Positions 1 to 5,196 of a stretch of DNA of 5,196 nucleotides are shown one piece after another. The notes beneath the pieces were generated by a model. It was not told where the DNA came from. It did not search any database and saw only the letters and a list, made by a program, of their open reading frames with translations. Each line of letters opens with the position of its first letter. Position 1 is the stretch's first letter. The stretch spans positions 1-5,196 of the forward strand of contig CAMALD010000126.1 in assembly GCA_945836355.1 (NCBI GenBank). Reading direction: 5' to 3'. The DNA comes from an uncultured Lachnospiraceae bacterium (GTDB lineage Bacteria; Bacillota; Clostridia; Lachnospirales; Lachnospiraceae). The translations under genes and the position numbers were made by a program.

Positions 1-726
1 AAATGGCAGTCCATAAATATCTGCAAGATTTTCCCGGTTAATCACAAGCTGTGTCTCACCGGAATACAGCAGCCTTCCCTCCTTCATGAGAAAGACACGG
101 TCGCAATAGCGCAGAGCAAGATTCACATCGTGTAAAACCGCCAAAACGGTCGTATTCCCCGTCTCACAAAGGTTCTTCATAAGCTCCATCAGCTCAACCT
201 GATGCTTAATATCAAGCTGCGACACCGGCTCGTCCAAAAGCATCCACTCCGCCTCCTGTGCAATGGCTCTTGCCGCTACGACTCTCTGCAGCTCACCGCC
301 GCTTAGATGCAGCACACTCTTTCTGCGCAGTGCTTCGCAATTTGCCATGCGGATGGCCTCGTCAACGGCCCGCTTATCGTCCGCCGAAGCGGTCTCAAAC
401 CGGTTCTGGTGAGGGAATCTTCCCATCCCCACGATTTCCTCCGCCGTAAAATCAGCTTCACATGCCGTATTCTGCGGTACATAGGCAAGTTTTTTTGCCA
501 GCTCCTTTCGGTTCCAGCCCTCCAAAGCAAGCTCTTCCAGAAATATTGCCTTGTCCGATGGTAACAGACGCAGCATATGGCGCAGAAGCGATGTTTTCCC
601 CGACCCGTTTGCCCCGAGAATACCATAGAAATATCCCGGCTCAAGGGATAGCGCAATGCTGCTTAGCACCGGTTTTTCCGCGCCCTTAGGCTTCCAGTTT
701 AAATTTTCAACCCGAAACTGCTGCAT
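1..726 (-). CDS. btuD: Corrinoid (vitamin B12) ABC transporter ATP-binding protein, partial at its C-terminus
   Basis: This is the ATPase that powers corrinoid import through the permease encoded just upstream; it acts on the cytoplasmic face of the membrane. The 242 codons present are open to base 1 with no stop, so the C-terminus lies outside the window; family members are usually about 250-270 residues, so little is missing. Visible motifs: Walker A GANGSGKT (residues 38-45), Q-loop Gln85 in AYVPQN, signature LSGGELQR (141-148), Walker B WMLLDEP (161-167, Asp165 and Glu166), D-loop SQLD (169-172) and switch His199 in VLHD. All catalytic positions are intact. The ATG lies 3 bp after the permease stop, and AAAGGA (741-736) sits 9 nt upstream inside the end of the permease gene, so translation is probably coupled. 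FepC, FhuC and BtuD-type ATPases look alike; the B12 assignment comes from the riboswitch and neighbours. Confidence 0.93.
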   Translation of the reverse strand, partial: MQQFRVENLNWKPKGAEKPVLSSIALSLEPGYFYGILGANGSGKTSLLRHMLRLLPSDKAIFLEELALEGWNRKELAKKLAYVPQNTACEADFTAEEIVGMGRFPHQNRFETASADDKRAVDEAIRMANCEALRRKSVLHLSGGELQRVVAARAIAQEAEWMLLDEPVSQLDIKHQVELMELMKNLCETGNTTVLAVLHDVNLALRYCDRVFLMKEGRLLYSGETQLVINRENLADIYGLPF

Positions 727-729
727 TCC

Positions 730-1800
730 CTACATTCCTTTCTTCTTATCGCGCCACAACAGAAAAATGAAGTACGGCGCTCCGAAAATGGAGGTCACCA
801 CACCCACCGGTATCTCCGACGGTGCAGTCAGAGTACGTGCAAGGGTATCACAAAGAATCATGAAAACAGCTCCGCCCACCATCGCATACGGCAGAAGTCT
901 TCGATGATCAGGTCCAAAAATCAATCGCATACAATGCGGTATAATCAGCCCCACAAAGCCGATAATTCCACTCACCGAGACGCAGGCAGAAACCAGCAGC
1001 GTTCCTGCAAGAATTATGCCGATGCGGACCTTTTTCATGGACACGCCGAGCGTTTTTGCAGTATCCTCTCCCGCCGCAATCAGATTGAGTTCCCTTCCGA
1101 AAGCCAGAAGGGACGCTGTCCCTGCCGCCACCGCAATCAGAAGAAAAAGCACCTTCTCCCAGCTTGCCGAGCCGAAGCTGCCAAGAGTCCACATATATAT
1201 TTTTTCCAGCTGCTCCCGATGTCTGGTCATCAGCAGAGAAATAATTGCCGAAAGCAGCGAGCTGACTGCCGTGCCCGTAAGCAGCAAATGCACCGTGCGC
1301 ATTCCTGTACCGCTGCCTGCAAGCCGGTATACCAGCAGTACCGTAAGCAGCCCTCCGACCAATGCACATACTCCGATGTAGCTCAATCCGAAAAACCAGC
1401 CCGAAGCTCCAAAGAGCATCCCCAGCGTCGCGCCAAGTGCCGCACCGGAGGATACCCCCAAAATATGCGGATCGGCTAGAGGATTGCGAAACAGCCCCTG
1501 AAACGCCGCTCCGGTAATCGAAAGCCCCATTCCGGCAAGACCTGCCAGCATAATTCTTGGCAGGCGCACCCGATACAAAATGGTATGGTACACCGGCGCA
1601 ATCTGCTTCGTGCCCGCCAGTTCTCCGATGAACGGCAGCTTTGCTATAAGCAGGCGGATGGCATTGCCGGCACCCAATTTTGCCGACCCGACCAGCGATG
1701 CACCGAAAATCGTGCCAATCAGAAGCACGCTCAGCAGTACCATGACCGGAATGAACGGCAGACGATATCCTTTTTTGTTCTTCTCAACTTTATTAGCCAT
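730..1800 (-). CDS. btuC: Corrinoid (vitamin B12) ABC transporter permease, FecCD/BtuC family
   Basis: This is the integral membrane subunit that forms the corrinoid translocation path, normally as a homodimer. It has 356 residues, close to the usual 320-350. A short basic N-terminus (KVEKNKKGYR) leads into a first membrane helix at about 14-38, followed by many hydrophobic segments consistent with the ten-helix BtuC fold. Family motifs include RLPR (79-82), GAAFQGLFRNPLADPHILG (97-115), a cytoplasmic stretch GEDTAKTLG (244-252) that in this family contacts the ATPase, GIIGFVGLIIPHCMR (278-292), and PSEIPVGVVTSIFGAPYF (327-344) near the end. It lies 80 bp after the binding-protein gene and 3 bp before the ATPase gene. 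Oddly, no Shine-Dalgarno sequence precedes the chosen ATG; the leader just upstream is AT-rich. The next in-frame ATG (codon 20) would remove half of the first helix, so the first ATG is preferred. Confidence 0.94.
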   Translation of the reverse strand: MANKVEKNKKGYRLPFIPVMVLLSVLLIGTIFGASLVGSAKLGAGNAIRLLIAKLPFIGELAGTKQIAPVYHTILYRVRLPRIMLAGLAGMGLSITGAAFQGLFRNPLADPHILGVSSGAALGATLGMLFGASGWFFGLSYIGVCALVGGLLTVLLVYRLAGSGTGMRTVHLLLTGTAVSSLLSAIISLLMTRHREQLEKIYMWTLGSFGSASWEKVLFLLIAVAAGTASLLAFGRELNLIAAGEDTAKTLGVSMKKVRIGIILAGTLLVSACVSVSGIIGFVGLIIPHCMRLIFGPDHRRLLPYAMVGGAVFMILCDTLARTLTAPSEIPVGVVTSIFGAPYFIFLLWRDKKKGM

Positions 1801-1813
1801 ATATTCTATTATA

Positions 1814-1863
1814 ATACTATGATGTTTGGGGCAAAAGGCATTTTGACCCTTGTATCATACTAT
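1814..1863 (-). repeat. Long imperfect stem-loop between btuF and btuC
   Basis: The spacer between the two genes can fold on the transcript into one symmetric hairpin. The outer arms 1854-1863 and 1814-1823 pair at 9 of 10 positions (one more A-T pair extends them to 1813/1864). After a 4x4 internal loop, 1847-1849 pairs with 1828-1830. After one mismatch, CAAAA (1845-1841) pairs with TTTTG (1836-1832) around a four-base loop. No U-tract follows, so it is not a standard intrinsic terminator. A role in mRNA stability or in lowering expression of btuC and btuD relative to btuF is inferred by analogy with binding-protein operons. Confidence 0.7.
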
Positions 1864-1880
1864 TTTTCCTCTTCCTGCGT

Positions 1881-2915
1881 TTACTGCTGCGGTATTTCCT
1901 CACCGTGGAACAATGCGGCAAGCTGCACAAAGATCGTTGCGTTCTGATATCCCTGACGATCCAGCAGGTGATAAGTGTCAAGCTCTACTACACGATTATT
2001 TTTCACTGCGGAAAGCTCCTCATAACCCGGTGTGGCACAGAAATCTGCTGCCATGCCCAGTCCGATGATAATAATCTGCGGGTCAGCCTCGATAAGCGCC
2101 TCATGGTCGATGGTCCACCCGTCGATATCCTGTGCAATGTTATTGCCGCCTGCCGCACTCAGAAGCTGTCCGATAAAGGTCTGACCGCCTGCGGTGTAAT
2201 CCCCCCACTCGCCATAGCCTACCACATAGTATACCGTCGGTGCTTCAACATTTGCATACTCTTCCGCAGCATAATGCGCAATTGTATCATCAATGGTCTT
2301 CTGTGTTTCTGTCGCAAGCGCTTCGCCTGCCTCCTTCAAACCGGTCAGCTCGCCGAGCGCACGGATGATTCCGTATACACCGTTCATGTCGGCACCATCA
2401 TACAGTACGGCAACCGGGATGCCCAGATCTGTCAGCTGCTTCTCAGTATCCTCCGTAAAATGTGCGGAGCCGATGACAAGATCCGGCTGTAACGCCAGAA
2501 TAGCCTCAACATCCGGTGTATAGATTGTACCAACGGACGGGATATCGACCGCTTCTGCCGGAAAATCACAGTAATCGGTACGTCCGACCACCCGGTCGCC
2601 TGCTCCGAGCTTAAACAAAATGTCTGTGATGTTTGGTCCCATCGATACGATGCGCTGCGGAGTCTTTGAAAGCTCCAGTACCGTGCCGTCCGGAAGTGTC
2701 ACCGAATAAGACGCATCCGCTACCGGCTCCTCGGTTGGTGCTGCAGTCGGCTCCTCACTCGGTCCTGCGGTTGGTGCTGCAGTCGATCCCTCACTAGGCC
2801 CTGCGGTTGGTGCTGCAGTCGGTGTTTCCTGAACCTCATTGCTGCCGCACGCACTCAGCGTAGCGAGCATTACCGTACAAAGCAGCATTGCCCAAAGTTT
2901 TTTTAAGTTCCTCAT
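1881..2915 (-). CDS. btuF: Corrinoid (vitamin B12) ABC transporter substrate-binding lipoprotein
   Basis: This extracytoplasmic lipoprotein captures corrinoids and delivers them to the BtuC-type permease. It has 344 residues. The signal peptide has basic residues (MRNLKK), a hydrophobic core and a lipobox LSAC with the lipidated cysteine at position 23. A low-complexity Thr/Ala/Pro/Glu linker with a 12-residue repeat follows (about 31-64), and then a class III (Peripla_BP_2) binding domain from about 70: RIVSMGPNITDILFKLG (88-104), GRTDYCDFPAEA (111-122, typical of BtuF-like proteins) and PDVEAILALQPDLVIG (134-149). The reading frame stays open upstream to an ATG at 3023, but that lies inside the riboswitch. 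The ATG at 2915 has GGGAGG (2925-2920) four bases upstream and begins a proper signal peptide. It is the first gene of the operon. Siderophore- or heme-binding proteins share the fold; the riboswitch favours B12. Confidence 0.93.
   Translation of the reverse strand: MRNLKKLWAMLLCTVMLATLSACGSNEVQETPTAAPTAGPSEGSTAAPTAGPSEEPTAAPTEEPVADASYSVTLPDGTVLELSKTPQRIVSMGPNITDILFKLGAGDRVVGRTDYCDFPAEAVDIPSVGTIYTPDVEAILALQPDLVIGSAHFTEDTEKQLTDLGIPVAVLYDGADMNGVYGIIRALGELTGLKEAGEALATETQKTIDDTIAHYAAEEYANVEAPTVYYVVGYGEWGDYTAGGQTFIGQLLSAAGGNNIAQDIDGWTIDHEALIEADPQIIIIGLGMAADFCATPGYEELSAVKNNRVVELDTYHLLDRQGYQNATIFVQLAALFHGEEIPQQ
2732..2821 (-). repeat. 36-bp tandem repeat encoding the lipoprotein linker
   Basis: An identical 18-bp core (CGGTTGGTGCTGCAGTCG on the plus strand) occurs at 2732-2749, 2768-2785 and 2804-2821, exactly 36 bp apart, with more variable sequence between. 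It encodes a 12-residue repeat of the type TAAPTAGPSEEP in residues 33-60 of the binding lipoprotein. The repeat keeps the frame and probably sets the distance between lipid anchor and binding domain. Copy number could change by slippage or recombination. Confidence 0.9.
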
Positions 2916-2919
2916 AATT

Positions 2920-2925
2920 CCTCCC
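2920..2925 (-). promoter_or_regulatory. Ribosome binding site of btuF
   Basis: GGGAGG on the minus strand, four bases before the ATG at 2915. It decides the start of the lipoprotein against the upstream ATG at 3023. It partly overlaps a sequence complementary to the 3' end of the riboswitch aptamer. Confidence 0.85.
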
Positions 2926-2973
2926 TGCCATTCCCTCTCCCGGAATCGCAAAAAAATATACTCGCATGGCAGG
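2924..2973 (-). promoter_or_regulatory. Candidate riboswitch expression platform upstream of btuF
   Basis: Two pairings compete here. CCTGCCAT at the aptamer end (2973-2966) is perfectly complementary to ATGGCAGG (2931-2924), which reaches into the Shine-Dalgarno sequence. Alternatively GC-G-ATTCC (2949-2942) pairs with GGAAT-G-GC (2934-2927) around the loop GGGAGAG, with one G-G mismatch, two bases from the Shine-Dalgarno. Both use ATGGC at 2931-2927, so they exclude each other. No terminator with a U-tract is seen, so translational control is favoured. The mechanism is inference. Confidence 0.5.
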
Positions 2974-3173
2974 TTTCCTGACTCATGGATCAATTTACTT
3001 TCTGCCTCTTCTCGATGATACAAAAAGCTTCACTTTCGGTATCTTCAATGAGTTTCCACAGCAAGGTACAGGCCTTGCATTTGGCTGCAGAGTTCATCCC
3101 CATTCACAGTAGTGGGAGCTGCCGCAGATTTGCACTGCGTTCCCTTTTACCTCTTTTTACGGAGCACCACACG
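2963..3173 (-). ncRNA. Cobalamin (adenosylcobalamin-type) riboswitch aptamer
   Basis: This is a cis-acting RNA leader that senses cobalamin and normally represses B12 uptake genes when the vitamin is plentiful. Recognisable parts in RNA order: P1 5' strand CGTGTGG (3173-3167); the GGTGCTCC region with a small CTC/GAG hairpin; the core (3144-3104) GGGAACGCAGTGCAAAT followed by CTGCGGCAGCTCCCAC and TACTGTGA, containing the P3 stem CGCAG/CTGCG (3139-3135 with 3127-3123); a six-pair hairpin GCAAGG/CCTTGC (3078-3061); a variable arm closed by GATAC/GTATC (3043-3017); and the B12 box GAGTCAGGAAACCTGCC (2984-2968). P1 closes with CCATGCG (2969-2963), seven pairs including two G-U. The outer limits are approximate; the family identity is firm from the B12 box plus the core. 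Confidence 0.95.
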
Positions 3174-3183
3174 GCAATGTCAT

Positions 3184-3212
3184 ATTATAGAAGATTCACT
3201 GTTGTTTTGCAA
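3184..3212 (-). promoter_or_regulatory. Sigma-A-type promoter of the B12 uptake operon
   Basis: On the minus strand, TTGCAA (3212-3207, 4 of 6 matches to TTGACA) and TATAAT (3189-3184, perfect) are separated by exactly 17 bp. Transcription would start near 3177, a few bases before the riboswitch P1 strand, which fits well. Confidence 0.82.
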
Positions 3213-3232
3213 CCTTTTATTTATTTTATGGT

Positions 3233-3252
3233 TTTGTATGGAATAATACAAA
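3233..3252. promoter_or_regulatory. Inverted repeat TTTGTAT-N6-ATACAAA, possible operator
   Basis: Perfect 7-bp arms around a 6-bp spacer (GGAATA), in the AT-rich region between the two divergent promoters. It ends 42 bp before the -10 element of the glycoside hydrolase gene and begins 20 bp upstream of the -35 of the B12 operon. It has the symmetry of a dimeric regulator site. It is not a catabolite-response (cre) consensus that I recognise, and no regulator gene is in the window. Confidence 0.4.
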
Positions 3253-3291
3253 TTTTCTGGGCTCTTTTCCATTTTCTTTGCGCGTCATCTG

Positions 3292-3300
3292 TGTTATGAT
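3292..3300 (+). promoter_or_regulatory. Extended -10 promoter of the glycoside hydrolase gene
   Basis: TGTTATGAT is a TGn extended -10 with hexamer TATGAT (3295-3300). No good -35 is found at 16-18 bp; TTGCGC at 3278 is too close (11 bp). The start would be near 3307, giving a leader of about 39 nt. Confidence 0.55.
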
Positions 3301-3335
3301 AGAGCCAGAAACTGTTACCAAAGTAATAACTTAAC

Positions 3336-3340
3336 GGAGG
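3336..3340 (+). promoter_or_regulatory. Ribosome binding site of the glycoside hydrolase gene
   Basis: GGAGG, five bases before the ATG at 3346. It fixes the start of the long open frame. Confidence 0.85.
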
Positions 3341-3345
3341 ATTCT

Positions 3346-5196
3346 ATGAAAAAAGAACTATTTAATTCCGGCTGGGAATTCTGTAAGAAACCGCTCGGCA
3401 TTTCCCTGCCTGCGGTACTCGCTGACAATGATTTTGCCCCGGTAGAGCTTCCACATGACTTTTTGATTTTTAATTCAGAAGACCTCTACGAAACTACCGA
3501 GGGCTGGTACCGCAAAGTATTTTCCCTCTCCTGCCCGCCAGGTCAGTGCGCTTATTTGCGCTTTGAGGGCGTATATATGGACACAACCATCTACATAAAC
3601 GGAAAACAGGTATTTGAATGGAAATACGGCTATTCGAGCTTTGAATTTGAAATTACGCCATATCTTTGTACCGGCGACAACGAGCTTGTGGTTCGTATTG
3701 TTCACCAGAGCCCGAACTCCCGCTGGTATTCCGGAGCAGGAATCTACCGCAACGTATGGCTCAAAACCGGCGATACCAGACATTTTGACACAGACGGCAT
3801 CTATACTTCCATCCGCCGTGCGGACGAAGCCTGGCAGGTCTTAATCGACAGTTCGGTGATTCTGCCTGAGAACACCGACTGCTCCTCCTTAAGCATCCGC
3901 CACTCCATCACACGCGCCGACGGCACCCTGGTTTCCGGCGCTGTAGACTGCAGTCTTGATGCTGCCACGGTGTTCTGCCCATACCGCAACAGGGACATCA
4001 CCGTATTTGCCAATACCCAGACACTGCCGGTAATCACCCCACTACTTTGGGATCTGGATACCCCTAATCTCTACACCTTGACCAGCGAGCTTTTGGAAAA
4101 CGACACGGTAATCGACAGCGAGACCTGCCGCATCGGCTTTCGCACCGCAGAATTCACCCCTGAGGAAGGATTTCTGCTTAACGGCCGCAAGGTGCGCATA
4201 AACGGTGCCTGCGAGCACCACGACCTCGGCTGTCTCGGTTCCGCTGTGAACAAGACCGCTCTGCGCCGCCAGCTCACACTGCTCAAGGAGATGGGGGTCA
4301 ATGCCATCCGCACCTCCCACAATATGCCCGCAGTCGAACTGATGGAGCTTGCCGATGAGATGGGTATCCTGATCGATTCCGAAAGCTTCGATATGTGGGA
4401 ACGCCCCAAGACCACTTATGATTATGCACGTTTTTTCAAAGAATGGTGCCGCAGGGATGTTGCCTCCTGGATTCGCCGTGACCGCAACCACACAAGCGTC
4501 ATTCTCTGGAGTATCGGCAATGAAATCTACGATACCCACGCCGATGCCCACGGTCAGGAAATCACACGCATGCTGATGGAATATGTCCGCGAGAACGATC
4601 CAAGACGCAACGCTCCTTCCACCATCGGCTCTAACTACATGCCTTGGGAAAACGCACAGAAATGTGCAGATATCATCAAATACGCCGGATACAACTATGC
4701 CGAGCGCTATTACGATGAACACCACGCAAAGCATCCTGACTGGATCATCTACGGCAGTGAGACCTCCTCCGTGGTACAGAGCCGCGGTATCTATCATTTT
4801 CCGTTCAGACAGTCCATCCTCTCGGATGATGACGAACAGTGCTCCTCACTTTGCAACAGCTCAACCAGCTGGGGTGCTAAAAATGTCATGGCCTGCATTG
4901 CTGATGACCGTGATACCGCCTACAGTGCAGGACAGTTTATCTGGACCGGTTTTGACTACATTGGAGAGCCTACCCCGTACCACACCAAAAACTCCTACTT
5001 CGGCCAGATTGATACTGCCGGTTTCCCTAAGGATTCGTTCTACATTTTTCAGGCAGAGTGGACCGATTACAAAAAGGCACCGATGGTGCATCTCTTCCCA
5101 TACTGGGATTTCAATGAGGGGCAGCCGGTCGATGTGTTGATTTGCTCAAACGCCCCTCGCGTGGAATTGCTGTTAAACGGCGCTTCCCTCGGCACC
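3346..5196 (+). CDS. Glycoside hydrolase family 2 protein, beta-galactosidase-like, partial at its C-terminus
   Basis: This is a retaining glycosidase of the GH2 fold, probably a cytoplasmic beta-galactosidase or related exo-glycosidase; no signal peptide or membrane segment is visible. The 617 codons present run to the right edge with no stop. Domains in order: N-terminal jelly-roll sugar-binding domain (about 1-145, with GWYRK at 53-57 and RWYSGAGIYR at 126-135), an immunoglobulin-like domain (about 146-265), and a TIM barrel from about 266 with NGACEHHDLG (286-295), RTSHN (322-326), the acid/base Glu393 in WSIGNE and the likely nucleophile Glu472 in YGSETSS. WTGFDYIGEPTPY (533-545) follows, and then the start of a C-terminal beta domain with PMVHLFPYWDF (579-589) and VELLLNGASLGT at the edge, resembling DUF4982. 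No beta-glucuronidase-type NxK signature was seen. Substrate specificity cannot be read from sequence alone. Confidence 0.93.
   Translation, partial: MKKELFNSGWEFCKKPLGISLPAVLADNDFAPVELPHDFLIFNSEDLYETTEGWYRKVFSLSCPPGQCAYLRFEGVYMDTTIYINGKQVFEWKYGYSSFEFEITPYLCTGDNELVVRIVHQSPNSRWYSGAGIYRNVWLKTGDTRHFDTDGIYTSIRRADEAWQVLIDSSVILPENTDCSSLSIRHSITRADGTLVSGAVDCSLDAATVFCPYRNRDITVFANTQTLPVITPLLWDLDTPNLYTLTSELLENDTVIDSETCRIGFRTAEFTPEEGFLLNGRKVRINGACEHHDLGCLGSAVNKTALRRQLTLLKEMGVNAIRTSHNMPAVELMELADEMGILIDSESFDMWERPKTTYDYARFFKEWCRRDVASWIRRDRNHTSVILWSIGNEIYDTHADAHGQEITRMLMEYVRENDPRRNAPSTIGSNYMPWENAQKCADIIKYAGYNYAERYYDEHHAKHPDWIIYGSETSSVVQSRGIYHFPFRQSILSDDDEQCSSLCNSSTSWGAKNVMACIADDRDTAYSAGQFIWTGFDYIGEPTPYHTKNSYFGQIDTAGFPKDSFYIFQAEWTDYKKAPMVHLFPYWDFNEGQPVDVLICSNAPRVELLLNGASLGT

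Noticed and set aside
904..1479. Open frame of 191 codons on the plus strand across the permease gene
   Set aside because: It is a shadow of btuC; the product is rich in Arg, Gln, Cys and His with no domain pattern.
1905..2492. Open frame of 195 codons on the plus strand across the binding-protein gene
   Set aside because: It is antisense to btuF, with no start signals and no recognisable motif.
2732..2821. Regularly spaced 18-bp repeats considered as a CRISPR array
   Set aside because: They are in frame within a coding region, the intervening sequences are similar to each other, and they encode a low-complexity linker.
2916..3023. Upstream in-frame ATG at 3023 that would extend the binding protein by 36 residues
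   Set aside because: These codons lie inside the cobalamin riboswitch and expression platform, would bury the signal peptide, and lack the good ribosome site that the ATG at 2915 has.
3017..3043. GATAC/GTATC hairpin with a T-run on the minus strand, considered as an intrinsic terminator
   Set aside because: The T-run lies inside the stem rather than after it, and the hairpin sits in the variable arm of the aptamer before the B12 box.
2985..3299. Open frame of 104 codons on the plus strand across the intergenic region
   Set aside because: It covers the riboswitch and the divergent promoters, so the DNA is already explained, and there is no ribosome site.
4042..4797. Open frame of 251 codons on the minus strand inside the GH2 gene
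   Set aside because: It is antisense to the catalytic barrel of a clear GH2 gene, has no ribosome site or recognisable protein motif, and is explained by the codon bias of the sense gene.

Overview
The window looks like a chromosomal segment of a Gram-positive Clostridia-type bacterium, perhaps a gut Lachnospiraceae relative. This rests on the GGAGG-type ribosome binding sites, the lipoprotein substrate-binding protein with a Thr/Ala/Pro/Glu-rich linker, the Firmicutes-style cobalamin riboswitch and the kind of glycoside hydrolase present. The taxonomic call is inference from style, not from a marker gene.

Minus strand, positions 3212 down to 1: one vitamin B12 (corrinoid) uptake operon. In transcription order it has a sigma-A-like promoter (TTGCAA, 17 bp, TATAAT), a cobalamin riboswitch of about 210 nt, a binding lipoprotein (btuF), an 80-bp spacer holding a long imperfect hairpin, a ten-helix-type permease (btuC), and an ATPase (btuD) that starts 3 bp after the permease stop and runs off the left edge of the window. 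The riboswitch settles the substrate, which the FecCD/BtuC-type transporter sequences alone would leave open (iron-siderophore, heme or B12).

Plus strand, positions 3292 to 5196: a divergently transcribed glycoside hydrolase family 2 gene with its own promoter and a strong ribosome binding site. It is cut by the right edge after 617 codons. Both catalytic glutamates are visible, there is no signal peptide, and the C-terminal part resembles the DUF4982-type domain of beta-galactosidases. It has no evident functional link to B12 uptake.

The 430-bp divergent intergenic region (2916-3345) holds the riboswitch, both promoters and a 7-6-7 inverted repeat that could be an operator. I see no new protein system here. 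The points most worth a second look are in the RNA: a set of mutually exclusive pairings that could form the riboswitch expression platform, and the hairpin between btuF and btuC, where btuC also lacks a visible Shine-Dalgarno sequence.
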